NCBI GenBank assembly: GCA_964558465.1
Contig: CAZLEF010000051.1
Location: 1 to 49,669 of the forward strand
Direction: 5' to 3'
Origin: JACJYC01 sp964558465
GTDB taxonomy: Bacteria; Bacteroidota; Bacteroidia; Chitinophagales; Saprospiraceae
Length of the DNA: 49,669 bases
A program made the position numbers and the translations under genes. Below are positions 35,158 to 43,874 of the stretch, piece after piece. Below the pieces are notes generated by a model. That model was not told the DNA's origin. It saw only the letters and a program-made list of their open reading frames with translations, and made no database searches. Position 1 is the stretch's first letter, and each line of letters starts with the position of its first letter.

Positions 35158-35537
35158 TGATAACAGAATCCGTCAAAGCAGAACAGAAAGGCGTGAACCA
35201 CCTCACCGTTCTCCTGCTGTTTACAGGGATCTTTGCCATTTTACTCCTCGGTCAGTACGCCTCCAAAACCGGCGCCTTATTGATCAATCAGGGCAACCCT
35301 TCCTCAGCATTTATTTTTATTGCCATTGGCTACACTTGCCTGGTCAGCCGGGGATTCATCTGGATCATCCTGCTGAAACACGTCCGGTTGAGCGTCGCGT
35401 ACCCGATCCAGGCCTTTTCGTTTGTGCTGATCATGATGCTGGATATAATGGTTTTTCAGGAGACATTGACGCCCGAAAAAATATTGGGCATGGCCCTTAT
35501 CCTTTCAGGCGTATCATCCATTACGTTTTCCAAATGA
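35154..35537 (+). CDS. Small EamA/SMR-type membrane protein, ArnE/ArnF-like (subunit 1)
   Basis: A 127-residue protein with four predicted transmembrane helices, resembling subunits of the aminoarabinose-phosphoundecaprenol flippase. LSVAYPIQAFSFVLIMML (about residue 80) and ILGMALILSGV near the C-terminus match the small multidrug resistance/EamA helix pattern. It pairs with the next gene through an ATGA overlap, as ArnE and ArnF do. A role in flipping the lipid-linked amino sugar across the inner membrane is inferred from pairing and context. Confidence 0.78.
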   Translation: MMITESVKAEQKGVNHLTVLLLFTGIFAILLLGQYASKTGALLINQGNPSSAFIFIAIGYTCLVSRGFIWIILLKHVRLSVAYPIQAFSFVLIMMLDIMVFQETLTPEKILGMALILSGVSSITFSK

Positions 35538-35881
35538 TCGCATACTTTTTCCTCCTGGTCATGGTGGCGCTGACCAGCACGGCTCAGTTCTTCATCAAAA
35601 AAGGCAGCCGCAATCTGTTTCTGGATCAGGGCATCAGGAAGTTCCTCTATTCCCTTGCGACCAAAAATCTGCTGACCGGGGCCCTGCTGACCTTGCTGGC
35701 CCCGGTCTTTTACATCCTGGCCCTCCGGGAGGTACCTCTGAGTACAGCCTATATTTTTTCCAGTCTGAATGTGGTGGCGATCACCCTGATCGGGCATCTT
35801 GCTTTTCACGAGCCGCTGCCTAAAAATCTCATCATCGGGGTGATCCTGATCGTTTCAGGCATCCTTTGTTTTGCCCTCTGA
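35534..35881 (+). CDS. Small EamA/SMR-type membrane protein, ArnE/ArnF-like (subunit 2)
   Basis: A 115-residue, four-helix membrane protein, the likely partner of the preceding subunit. VPLSTAYIFSSLNVVAITLIG (about residues 67-87) and IIGVILIVSGILCF at the C-terminus are the SMR/EamA signatures, with LREVPLSTAY near the helix start. The start ATG at 35534 overlaps the upstream stop; the longer frame from 35336 lies within the first subunit. The WbqC gene follows 3 bp later. Confidence 0.78.
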   Translation: MIAYFFLLVMVALTSTAQFFIKKGSRNLFLDQGIRKFLYSLATKNLLTGALLTLLAPVFYILALREVPLSTAYIFSSLNVVAITLIGHLAFHEPLPKNLIIGVILIVSGILCFAL

Positions 35882-35884
35882 AAA

Positions 35885-36568
35885 ATGAAGGTTTTTATTT
35901 CCCAATCCAATTATATTCCCTGGAAAGGTTATTTCGACGCCATCCGCCGGGCCGATGTTTTTGTGCTGTATGACGACATGCAATACACCAAACGGGACTG
36001 GCGCAACCGCAATCAGATCAAAACGCCCAACGGATTGCAATGGCTCAGCATCCCGGTGAAGGTCAAGGGAAAATTCTTCCAGAAAATCAGCGAAACGGAG
36101 GTTTCCGACCCCGACTGGGCCCTGAAACACTGGCAAAGTATCCATCAAAACTACCAGAAAGCGCCGTTCTTCCCGGAATACGGCCCCCTGTTCGAAACCC
36201 TGTACCGGTCGGCAACCGAGGAACGTCTCAGCCAGATCAACTACCATTTTTTGAAGGCCATTGCCGGTATGCTGGGTATAACAACCCGGTTTCGCTGGTC
36301 CTCCGAATTCGACCTGCAAGGCGATAGAAGCGAAAAACTGCTCCATATCTGCAAAGACCTGCAGGCCACGCATTACATCAGCGGGCCTGCCGCCCAAGGC
36401 TACCTCGATATGGAGCTTTTCCGCAAAAACGGGATAGATGTCCTCTGGATGGATTACGCCGGCTATCCTGAATACCCCCAGCTTTTTGGCCCTTTCAACC
36501 ACCATGTTTCCATTCTCGACCTGCTCTTCAATACCGGACCGGGCGCCGCCGCCTGCCTTAAATTTTAA
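35885..36568 (+). CDS. WbqC family protein
   Basis: A 227-residue WbqC-like protein. The family is found in surface polysaccharide loci and its biochemical role is unclear. The signature FISQSNYIPWKGYFDAIRRAD (residues 4-24) and FVLYDDMQYTKRDWRNRNQIK (about 26-46) are textbook for the family. WLSIPVK and YISGPAAQGYLD further on also match. It is the last gene of the operon, 3 bp after the second flippase-like subunit. Downstream lies only tandem repeat and a convergent operon. Confidence 0.92.
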   Translation: MKVFISQSNYIPWKGYFDAIRRADVFVLYDDMQYTKRDWRNRNQIKTPNGLQWLSIPVKVKGKFFQKISETEVSDPDWALKHWQSIHQNYQKAPFFPEYGPLFETLYRSATEERLSQINYHFLKAIAGMLGITTRFRWSSEFDLQGDRSEKLLHICKDLQATHYISGPAAQGYLDMELFRKNGIDVLWMDYAGYPEYPQLFGPFNHHVSILDLLFNTGPGAAACLKF

Positions 36569-36587
36569 TCCCCCCGTCTCCCCCTCA

Positions 36588-36778
36588 CCAAGTCTCCAGC
36601 TCTGAGTGTCGAGTATCGAGTCTCGAGCTCCAAGTCACCAAATCACCAAGTCACCAAGTCACCAAGTCACCAAGTCTCCAAGTCACCAAGTCACCAAATC
36701 ACCAAGTCTCCAAGTCACCAAGTCACCAAATCACCAAGTCACCAAGTCTCCAAATCACCAAGTCACCAAATCACCCTA
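36588..36778. repeat. 8-bp tandem array (caccaagt)
   Basis: About twenty copies of caccaagt with the variants caccaaat and ctccaagt fill the space between the convergent WbqC and DUF1501 genes and touch the latter's stop codon. Same unit as 1277-1407. A plus-strand frame through it encodes a Ser/Pro/Lys/His/Gln repeat peptide that is not a gene. Confidence 0.94.
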
Positions 36779-38335
36779 CCTAGCCTTCACCATCAGCTTC
36801 GTTTTTTGCCGGTCCCCGATCAGGAGTCTGCAGTAATAGCTGCCGGCCGGCAACTGCCTCCCTTCAAAGCGCACCTGGTGCTCACCCGCGCTCAATTTCT
36901 TATTCACCAATTCAGCCACTTCGCTGCCAAAGGCGTCAAAAACGCTTAGTCGCACCCATTCTTCCCGCTTTGCGGTGAATTCAATCGTTGTCCATTGCAG
37001 GAAAGGATTGGGATAACTCCGCACTTGCATATCCGTTTCCTTTTCCGGCGAGAAGGTATCCGTGATCAGGCTGCAACTGATAATGGGCAGCGGATGAAAA
37101 TCCGGATGCATCATCGTTCGCACGTCCGCTTCCGGCACGCCGAACCAATCCATCAGGATCGAGCCGTAGACATCCCGGAAATCATTTTGCATGGGCAGCG
37201 CTTCCTGCACGTCCACGTTGAATGGGATTTCGGGGTTGTCGCCAAAGATCTGCGGTCGCACACACGGGCCGAACATGATCAGGGGGGCGGCGGTACCGTG
37301 GTCGGTGCCGAAACTTTCATTTGACCGGATCTGGCGGCCGAACTCGGAGAATGTCATGCCCAGCACCCGTTGCTCCAGGCTCTGGGCCTTGAGGTCGTCC
37401 TGGAAAGCTTTCACCGCGTCGGAAAGCGTTTTGAGCAGGTTGGCGTGCATGCCCGAAGTCGGGTCGCCGTCTTCCACCTGGCCTGCGTGGGTATCAAACC
37501 CGCCCAGACTGGCCACGTACATTTTGGTTTGCAGGCCCCCGGAGATGAGCAATGCAATGTTCTTGAGCTGGCGCGCCAGATGGGTGTCAGGATACTGGAC
37601 CTGGTTTTGGCCGTTATTGGCGGCCAGTTCGATCCGTTCCGAATAGCGGTTGGTTTGCCGGATGATGGAAAGCAGATAAGCTAACTCTTCTCCGTAGCGG
37701 GTGTCCTGTATATCGCTTCCATCATTTTCCGGCACCTGGGTGAGGTTGAAGGGGTCGTTCAGGGACATGCTGAAATTGGCGGCTTCCCCCTGGCAGGTCG
37801 CCGAAACGGAATAACCCATGGTGATCGCGAACGGATCGGGGTTTTCCCCGTCGGGATAACCTTCCGGGAACCCCGGATGTTGGGTGTCGAGGTAGCGGCC
37901 CAACCAGCCGGTATTCCAGAATTGGTCGGGCGGAGAGCCTGAAGAAAAGATCTCCATCGACCGGAAATGGGAACGGTTCTGGTTGGGGTAACCTACGCTT
38001 TGAACTACTTCTAGTTTGCCTTCGTGAAACAAAGTATTCATGCCCGTCATTTCCGGGTGCAACCCCACGGTATCGTTCAGTTGCAGCACGGAACTTTCGG
38101 GAATGATGATATTCGGCCGGGCAATATGCAGGCTGGAGTACTGGTCGAGCGGGATGACCATGTTCAGACCGTCGTTGCCGCCATTGAGTTGGATCAGGAC
38201 CAGAACCCGGTCCGTTTCCGTATTTACCCCGTTGAATAATAAAGGTTTGCTCAGTGCGGAGAGCCGGAACCCGTTTAACAAAAGCGGGATGCTGACTGCA
38301 GCGCCGGCGTTTCTTATGAATTGTCTTCTTTTCAT
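36776..38335 (-). CDS. DUF1501 domain protein with T9SS-type C-terminal tail
   Basis: A 519-residue exported protein. The N-terminus MKRRQFIRNAGAAVSIPLLL resembles a twin-arginine signal. The DUF1501 domain includes VLIQLNGGNDGLN (about 46), SLGGFDTHAGQVEDGD (about 278) and MTFSEFGRQIRSNESFGTDHGTA (about 330), with metal-ligand-like Asp and His residues as in sulfatase/phosphatase-like folds. The last ~80 residues (SYPNPFLQWTTIEFTA to the end) look like a type IX secretion sorting domain. It lies 61 bp downstream of the DUF1800 gene; such pairs are common in Bacteroidota and planctomycetes. The exact function is unknown. Confidence 0.92.
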   Translation of the reverse strand: MKRRQFIRNAGAAVSIPLLLNGFRLSALSKPLLFNGVNTETDRVLVLIQLNGGNDGLNMVIPLDQYSSLHIARPNIIIPESSVLQLNDTVGLHPEMTGMNTLFHEGKLEVVQSVGYPNQNRSHFRSMEIFSSGSPPDQFWNTGWLGRYLDTQHPGFPEGYPDGENPDPFAITMGYSVSATCQGEAANFSMSLNDPFNLTQVPENDGSDIQDTRYGEELAYLLSIIRQTNRYSERIELAANNGQNQVQYPDTHLARQLKNIALLISGGLQTKMYVASLGGFDTHAGQVEDGDPTSGMHANLLKTLSDAVKAFQDDLKAQSLEQRVLGMTFSEFGRQIRSNESFGTDHGTAAPLIMFGPCVRPQIFGDNPEIPFNVDVQEALPMQNDFRDVYGSILMDWFGVPEADVRTMMHPDFHPLPIISCSLITDTFSPEKETDMQVRSYPNPFLQWTTIEFTAKREEWVRLSVFDAFGSEVAELVNKKLSAGEHQVRFEGRQLPAGSYYCRLLIGDRQKTKLMVKAR

Positions 38336-38396
38336 TTTTCTTTTGGAATAAGGGAGATCAAAAAATAGAGATGAAGGGTGGTTGGGTTCAGGCCGG

Positions 38397-40070
38397 TTAA
38401 CTCAAATAAAATTCGGCCATGGACAACATGGTTTTCACCAGCAGCCGGAGTTTGTCCTCCACAGCGTTGGCCAGGTCGGAGTTGTCCGGATTGGCAGCGT
38501 ACTCCCCGTATTCCAGCGTCCATTCAAAATCCGGAAGCCCGGGGATCAGCAGGTCCTTGAGGGCTGCTTTTTGCCCATCGGTTATCGGCATGGGGAAGAG
38601 CATTTGCGCAAATTCATCCACGACAACATTTGGATTGTTGGGATTGGAAAAACTCGCTACCAGCGCCAGCACATCCGGCTTCATGACCGGCCCGTTGGCC
38701 TGGAACGGGAAATAGCCTTCCGTCGCCAGTTCCTCCGAGATCCGCATCCGGGTGGGCAGCGTGCTCGAATTGACCCAAAGCCGGTAGAACATCGGTTCCC
38801 GGTAGTACGAATCCCAACCTGCTACCTCGGGTACGCTGAAGTACTTCATTTGCATGTCTTCCGCAAAACTGTAGATCCTGTACCAGGCGTCGTATTTTTG
38901 ATCGAGCGGCTCCGGGAGGGCGATTTCCAAAGATTTGTAAATGGACAGCAAAAAATCGAAGGGGTTTTTGATCATCAGCCCCTTGTTGCGCATATCAAAA
39001 AAGTGCTGGCTGCCCAGCAATGCCTGCAATGCAGGTCTGATCTCGTAGTTGTTGTCGATGAGGATTTGTGCCATTGGCGCAATTACTTCATTTTCAGTAG
39101 TTTCTTCGATCTTGTAGTCGACAAACCAGATATAAAGCCGCCTGCATATGAACCGGGCAACCTCGTTTTGCTGGAAAATGACATCGATCAGATGGGCGTA
39201 TTCCTGCTCGCCCATATTGGAAATGGTCTGGTTGCCGAAGCGATGGGAAAGGGTTTTGGTCCCCGTATCGTGTTTTTCGGGGATGAAAACGGACCCGATC
39301 GCGCCGTCCGGTTCTTCAGTGGTAAATCCGAAATCTTCCCAGCCCGACAGCGAGCGCGCCATCTCCCGCACGTCCTGTTCGGTATAATTGGTATAATCCC
39401 CCGGGCCTGCGGCTGGCCCTTTTCCGATGGTGAACAACTCAAGCAGTTCCCGCCCGTAGTTTTCGTTGGGCGCCTCGTAACTGTTCCGGTTGCCGTTCAG
39501 ATAGATCAGCATGGACGGGTCGATGGTCATTGCTTTTGTCAATTCCCTGAAATTGCCCCAGGCAAAACTGCGCAATAACGTGCCGTACCTGTACATGTAA
39601 CGGGGGTCGAGGATTTCGGCAATGGGGAAGTGGTTGTGCCAGAACAGCGTCAGTTTTTCGCGGATCGAAATACCTTCATTCAGCATCAGGCCGACCGTCC
39701 AGCCGAAGAGGCTGCGTTCGCGGTATTCCATTTCATCCGAAAGATTATCGCCTGAATACCGGGTATCCACCCAGGTGGAACCGATGGGTACGTTCGGATC
39801 GTTTTCGAAAGAATGGTTGACGGGCGGCTCCGGCATCGGGATATCTGCAAATAATTGATCAAGGGTAGCTGTCAATCCCTGGTCGACAGCCAGGCGGACA
39901 TTGGCCCGGTTCACACCAAAGGTTGCCCGGCGGAGCAGGTGGGCGGCTTGTTCGTTGGCCCAGGGCCCGGAGTAGGGCTCCAGCCCGGAAAAGCCGAACG
40001 GCATTTTAAATGCAGCCTCCTCTTGCCTCCGTTTGGTTGATGAATAAGTAAGGGATGTTGAATTGCTCAT
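38397..40070 (-). CDS. DUF1800 domain protein
   Basis: A 557-residue protein with the DUF1800 landmarks: HLLRRATFGVNRANV (about 44), LTLFWHNHFPI (about 140), NENYGRELLELFTIGKG (about 202), YTEQDVREMARSLSGW (about 228) and KTLSHRFGNQTI (about 270). The family travels with DUF1501 and its biochemical role is not established. No cleavable signal peptide is obvious at the predicted start, which may mean an unrecognised export route or a start further in. It is the first gene of a two-gene minus-strand operon. Confidence 0.9.
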   Translation of the reverse strand: MSNSTSLTYSSTKRRQEEAAFKMPFGFSGLEPYSGPWANEQAAHLLRRATFGVNRANVRLAVDQGLTATLDQLFADIPMPEPPVNHSFENDPNVPIGSTWVDTRYSGDNLSDEMEYRERSLFGWTVGLMLNEGISIREKLTLFWHNHFPIAEILDPRYMYRYGTLLRSFAWGNFRELTKAMTIDPSMLIYLNGNRNSYEAPNENYGRELLELFTIGKGPAAGPGDYTNYTEQDVREMARSLSGWEDFGFTTEEPDGAIGSVFIPEKHDTGTKTLSHRFGNQTISNMGEQEYAHLIDVIFQQNEVARFICRRLYIWFVDYKIEETTENEVIAPMAQILIDNNYEIRPALQALLGSQHFFDMRNKGLMIKNPFDFLLSIYKSLEIALPEPLDQKYDAWYRIYSFAEDMQMKYFSVPEVAGWDSYYREPMFYRLWVNSSTLPTRMRISEELATEGYFPFQANGPVMKPDVLALVASFSNPNNPNVVVDEFAQMLFPMPITDGQKAALKDLLIPGLPDFEWTLEYGEYAANPDNSDLANAVEDKLRLLVKTMLSMAEFYLS

Positions 40071-40641
40071 TTCTGTCGTTTTTGAGAACTTATGTTATAC
40101 CGTTGAATACCTGAAAGACAAAACTTTGATGGAACGGCGAAACCGTCTTCGTAGTTCATGTAAAGTTACAGGGATTTGCCGGTTGCTTTTCGCTTGCAAA
40201 CGACATTTACCCAGCTTTGGCGGGCAAAGACTGACAACTGAACTTCGGCTACGCTCAGTTTCCGGCAACTGACCACTGATCCCCTCCTACGCCATAGGCT
40301 TCGGCGGGCGGAGACTGACCCCCGCCGCCGCTAAGGCTTTGGCGGGCAGAGACTGACAACTATTCTGTCTATTCACCGGGCAGGAAAATGTGAACTACGA
40401 AGCGTTGAGGGTAGAACGTCGCCGCCGGATCAAAAAGTTTGAGAGCCTCCTCTCTTTTTTGGATGGGTATATGACAGGGGGTGAAAGGCTCAAAACCAGT
40501 CAGAAAAGGTCACGTAGGGCCGGAAAGCAGTTTTTTTTACGAGGGATCAGCAGATTAACTTTTTTTATCGTATTTTGCAACCAATAGACATACAGCCCGT
40601 TAAATAGATATTGGAAAAATTCTTCACCTATAATTGACCCT
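40071..40641. other. Divergent intergenic region with dispersed repeats
   Basis: About 570 bp between the DUF1800 gene and a small plus-strand gene. Between 40213 and 40365 a 20-25-bp block (ggcgggcaaagactgacaact in outline) occurs about three times in variant form. Related ccgccgtagc-like blocks occur near 4890 and 17510. A GTG-started 65-codon frame at 40390 encodes a basic peptide with no recognisable feature and is not called. No clear promoter was identified. Confidence 0.7.
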
Positions 40642-40974
40642 ATGTTTTCCGGTCTCCGCATGGGTTTGTTGGTGGTAGCCGGTTTATTGCTGGCCGAAGA
40701 TTTTCAGTTTGTGCTGAAAATTGAAGAAATGGTATTGGCTAAAGGAGACCCCCTCCAACTGGACTTGTTCGAAGATTGCAGCGAAAGCGATTCCAAGACC
40801 GACAAGGAAGAAGAACAGAAAGAGGAACAAATTTCAAAAAACAAAAATAAAGACAACCGGGCGAACGATTTGGCATACGCCGCTGCTCTGGCGGCAAGAA
40901 AAAGATTTCACAACCTGCCTGCCCTGCTCCCCGATATTTCTTACGACCTGGAAAGCCCACCTCCCGAGGTTTAA
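40642..40974 (+). CDS. Small hypothetical protein
   Basis: A 110-residue protein I do not recognise. Residues 1-18 (FSGLRMGLLVVAGLLLAE) are hydrophobic and could be a signal or membrane anchor. A strongly charged middle (about 46-75, rich in Asp, Glu and Lys) and an Ala-rich helix (NDLAYAAALAARKRF) follow. The base composition and codon choice look like genuine coding sequence. It has no operon partner; a methyltransferase gene begins 64 bp later on the same strand. Confidence 0.5.
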   Translation: MFSGLRMGLLVVAGLLLAEDFQFVLKIEEMVLAKGDPLQLDLFEDCSESDSKTDKEEEQKEEQISKNKNKDNRANDLAYAAALAARKRFHNLPALLPDISYDLESPPPEV

Positions 40975-41038
40975 TTGAACCGTTCATTCTGATCAACGGT
41001 TTCCCGGCGGTTCTTCCGCGCGGGCAGTCTTGAATTTG

Positions 41039-41839
41039 ATGGAATCAATTAAACCAACTCAGTACAAAATCATGGCAAACAAGGATGTATATCAATTGGA
41101 CCAGGTGGTAGAGGTCTATTTAAAAAGCAGCGGCCTTTTAGGCCCGGAGCAAACCATTCTGAATTTATTCAAAGATCAATGGCAGTACTGGCGTGTACTC
41201 GATATCGGGATCGGCGCCGGCCGGACAACCACCCATTTTGCCCCGGCCGCCCTGGAATATGTCGGCGTGGATTATGCCGAGTCCATGGTCCAGGCCTGCC
41301 AATGGGCTTTTGACGGCCTTGGCCCACGGGTAAAAATTCAGCTTGGCGATGTGCGTGCAATGCCTGAATTTGAAACCGGTTATTTCGATTTTGTGATGTT
41401 CAGCTATAACGGGATCGACAGCATCTCGCATGATGACCGGCTGCGCGCCCTTGCTGAAATGAAACGCGTGGGGAAAAAAGGCGGTTACGTGTTCTTTTCC
41501 TCCCACAATATCCAGTATATTCCCAATATGTACAAAATGCGGCAAATGAACACTTTGCGGAATTTTGTCTATCGCTTTTACAGGCTCGCTATGTTGCTCT
41601 GGCACAATGGCCTACCCTGGAAATACAAAAAAATGGATTATACGGTTATCCGGGACGACGTACACCGGTTCAGGCTCAATCATTATTACGCCAAACCGGG
41701 GGTGGTCGTGTCCCAGCTCAAAGAACTTGGATTCGGGAACATACGCGTATTCCCCTCCAAATCAGCAGGTGAGTTGGACATCAAAACCCTGGATAAAGTG
41801 GATCAATACGGATGGCTGCACTATCTATGTGAAATCTAG
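41039..41839 (+). CDS. Class I SAM-dependent methyltransferase
   Basis: A 266-residue methyltransferase. VLDIGIGAGRTTTHFAP (about residues 57-73) is the SAM-binding motif I, YVGVDYAESMV (about 78) is motif II with its acidic residue, and LGDVRAMP (about 105) and FDFVMFSYNGIDSI (about 117) complete the Rossmann core. The substrate is unknown. Start choices are ATG 41039 or the later ATG 41072 (MANKDVYQ); I keep the former. A TTG three codons further upstream is less likely. It converges with the gluconate transporter gene across a 450-bp region with a large inverted repeat. Confidence 0.88.
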   Translation: MESIKPTQYKIMANKDVYQLDQVVEVYLKSSGLLGPEQTILNLFKDQWQYWRVLDIGIGAGRTTTHFAPAALEYVGVDYAESMVQACQWAFDGLGPRVKIQLGDVRAMPEFETGYFDFVMFSYNGIDSISHDDRLRALAEMKRVGKKGGYVFFSSHNIQYIPNMYKMRQMNTLRNFVYRFYRLAMLLWHNGLPWKYKKMDYTVIRDDVHRFRLNHYYAKPGVVVSQLKELGFGNIRVFPSKSAGELDIKTLDKVDQYGWLHYLCEI

Positions 41840-41950
41840 AACTTGGTTGGATTTTCCTGGTGTGACCACGCCAAAAGCGCATTGGCGTCAACTAAATTTT
41901 AAATCATATGATTATTCCAAATACAAATGATTAACAAATAAAGTTATTTT

Positions 41951-42060
41951 TTTCCACCACATAAGACACATAAGGTCACAATAGAAAGGCGTAATTGATC
42001 AATGCCATCGGCATTGGTCAATTACTTCTTATGTTTTCTATGTATCTTATGTGGTGGAAA
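41951..42060. repeat. 110-bp imperfect inverted repeat (MITE-like)
   Basis: The outer arms tttccaccacataag (41951) and cttatgtggtggaaa (42046-42060) are perfect complements. Inner segments gtaattgatcaatgcc and ggcattggtcaattac pair with one mismatch around a 3-nt loop. The rest pairs imperfectly. It lies between convergent genes, so it could also stop transcription both ways. No coding content. The flanking DNA (41840-41950, 42061-42290) shows nothing else beyond a small hairpin at 42075-42094. Confidence 0.85.
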
Positions 42061-42290
42061 TATCCACTTACCGGCAGGATGCGAAGCCATCCTGTCCTGG
42101 AGAAATAAAATTTCTGGTCGTTACTCCCAACCCCCATAAGCCCAAAAGGATATCATCACCAAGCGAGGTAAACTTATGTATTAACCGTCGGTGTTAACGG
42201 GCCAGAAGGAATCAACTGGTTTCAAGACTATCGGATCTTTATGTCGCATAGCTATCTGAATATTTATGTCCGACGACATTCCTCAAATCC

Positions 42291-43607
42291 TCAAATCCAC
42301 ATATCCAGCAGCAACACCCCTGCCAGCCCCACCAGGGATACGATCGTCTCCATGATCGTCCAGGATTTGAAAGTCTGGAGAATAGACAGGTTGAAATATT
42401 CCTTGAACAGCCAGAATCCCGTGTCATTCACCTGGGAAAAGGTCAGGCTGCCGGCCCCTGTCGCCAGAACGAGCAGTTCGGGCGAAACGCCGGTTTGCCC
42501 AACCAACGGCGCGGCAATGCCCGCCGCGGTGAGCGCCGCCACAGTAGCCGAACCGAGCGCGATCCGCAAAGCTGCGGCAATACACCAGGCCAATACCAGC
42601 GGCGACATGCTGCTGTCTTTCAGGGTTGAAACGATATATTCGCCCGCCCCGCTGGCGGTCAGAATTTCCTTGAAAGCGCCGCCGCCGGCTATGATCAGCA
42701 TGATCATGGCGATGGCTTTAACAGAATCGCCCAAACCCTCCATGACCTTGCCCAGGCTTTTTCCGCGCGCCACGCCCAGCGTAAATGTGGCGACCAATAC
42801 CGAGATCAGCAGGGAAATGACCGGGTCGCCGATAAAGGTCAGGAATTTGGCCAGCGGCGCCGTTGCCGGGAGCAATAAAGCCGAAACGGCCGCCATCGCC
42901 ATTAAAATAACGGGTATCAGGCAGGTGAAAACCGAAACCCCGAACGAGGGCAGGTCTTCAGGCGCAATGGCCGCGGTTTTGAACAGGTCTCTCCGGGGTT
43001 CAACCTTGATGTTCCGCAGCGTGCGTCCAAAAAGCGGGCCCGCAATGATTACGGTCGGGATGGCCAGCGCCAGGCCATACAACAAGGTGAGCGGGATATT
43101 CGCCCCGTAAATGACCGCAATGGACGACGGGGCCGGGTGGGGCGGCAAAAAACCGTGTGTGACCGAAAGAGCGGCGATCATCGGAATACCGACGAAGAGC
43201 AGGGGCTGTTTGGTAGAGTCGGTCACCGCAAAAATAATAGGGATCAACATCAAAAAGCCAACCGTATAAAATAGCGGAATGCCTACGATAAACCCGGTAA
43301 GCAACATGGCCCATTGAATATTTCGCGACCCGAACCACCTGGTCAGGCGGCCTGTTATGCTTTGCGCAGCCCCGCTTTCAGCAATCAGGCTGCCCAGCAT
43401 GGCCCCGAGGCCCAGGATCGGCGCCAGAAAATTGAGTGTATTGCCCACGCCTTTCTGAAGGGTGGTTACCACCTGCATGGCCTCCATTCCCAATGAAAGT
43501 CCCACTCCGATGGAGACGATGATCAGGGCAAGGAATGCATTAATGCGCAATGCCATGATCATGACCAATAAGGCAATGATTCCGGCGACGATGATGAAAA
43601 TGGGCAT
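42291..43607 (-). CDS. gntT: Gluconate:H+ symporter, GntP family
   Basis: A 438-residue inner-membrane transporter with about 12 hydrophobic helices, predicted to import D-gluconate with protons. Family motifs include NFLAPILGLGAMLGSLIAESG (about 58-78), VTHGFLPPHPAPSS (about 150) and GSATVAALTAAGI (about 354), and QVNDTGFW near the C-terminus. It lies directly downstream of a gluconate-kinase-type gene on the same strand, so uptake and phosphorylation are probably coexpressed. Exact substrate preference among aldonates is not resolvable from sequence. Confidence 0.92.
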   Translation of the reverse strand: MPIFIIVAGIIALLVMIMALRINAFLALIIVSIGVGLSLGMEAMQVVTTLQKGVGNTLNFLAPILGLGAMLGSLIAESGAAQSITGRLTRWFGSRNIQWAMLLTGFIVGIPLFYTVGFLMLIPIIFAVTDSTKQPLLFVGIPMIAALSVTHGFLPPHPAPSSIAVIYGANIPLTLLYGLALAIPTVIIAGPLFGRTLRNIKVEPRRDLFKTAAIAPEDLPSFGVSVFTCLIPVILMAMAAVSALLLPATAPLAKFLTFIGDPVISLLISVLVATFTLGVARGKSLGKVMEGLGDSVKAIAMIMLIIAGGGAFKEILTASGAGEYIVSTLKDSSMSPLVLAWCIAAALRIALGSATVAALTAAGIAAPLVGQTGVSPELLVLATGAGSLTFSQVNDTGFWLFKEYFNLSILQTFKSWTIMETIVSLVGLAGVLLLDMWI

Positions 43608-43707
43608 GGTTATGGTTTTAAATGTTGTTTCGGTTTCGGTGGTTTCAGGGTTAGTTCTGCGTCAGAAGCGTACCCCCTCTGTTGCAGCAATCCGCTGAAG
43701 GAGCAAA

Positions 43708-43833
43708 TTCCACCCCCTGCACCCCCGCCAGCGGGGGAAAGCACCCACTCGGGATTATACGTCTTGATTTCAAGATCTTATGCCTGAAAACGAGTCGCAA
43801 TATCCCCCGCTGGCGGGGGTAGGGGGTGGAAAG
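43708..43833. repeat. 126-bp MITE-like element with ~30-bp inverted ends
   Basis: The left arm starts ttccaccccctgcacccccg and continues with the sub-palindrome cccccgc-cag-cggggg. The right arm (43804-43833) is its reverse complement with few changes and ends ggggtggaaa. About 65 bp of unrelated, AT-richer DNA lie between them. No open frame. It sits in the 267-bp gap between the gntK-like and gntT-like genes. Confidence 0.85.
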
Positions 43834-43874
43834 TTTTAATATTTTCGAACACGAATTAACCAGATAAGGATCCG

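Noticed and set aside
36606..36836. Plus-strand low-complexity frame between WbqC and DUF1501
   Set aside because: Pure translation of the octamer array, ending antisense to the DUF1501 gene.
40390..40587. GTG-started 65-codon basic peptide
   Set aside because: No homology recognised, poor start, lies in a region of dispersed repeats.
41840..42290. tRNA or other RNA gene in the convergent gap
   Set aside because: The only fold seen is the long inverted repeat; no cloverleaf or known RNA motif was found.
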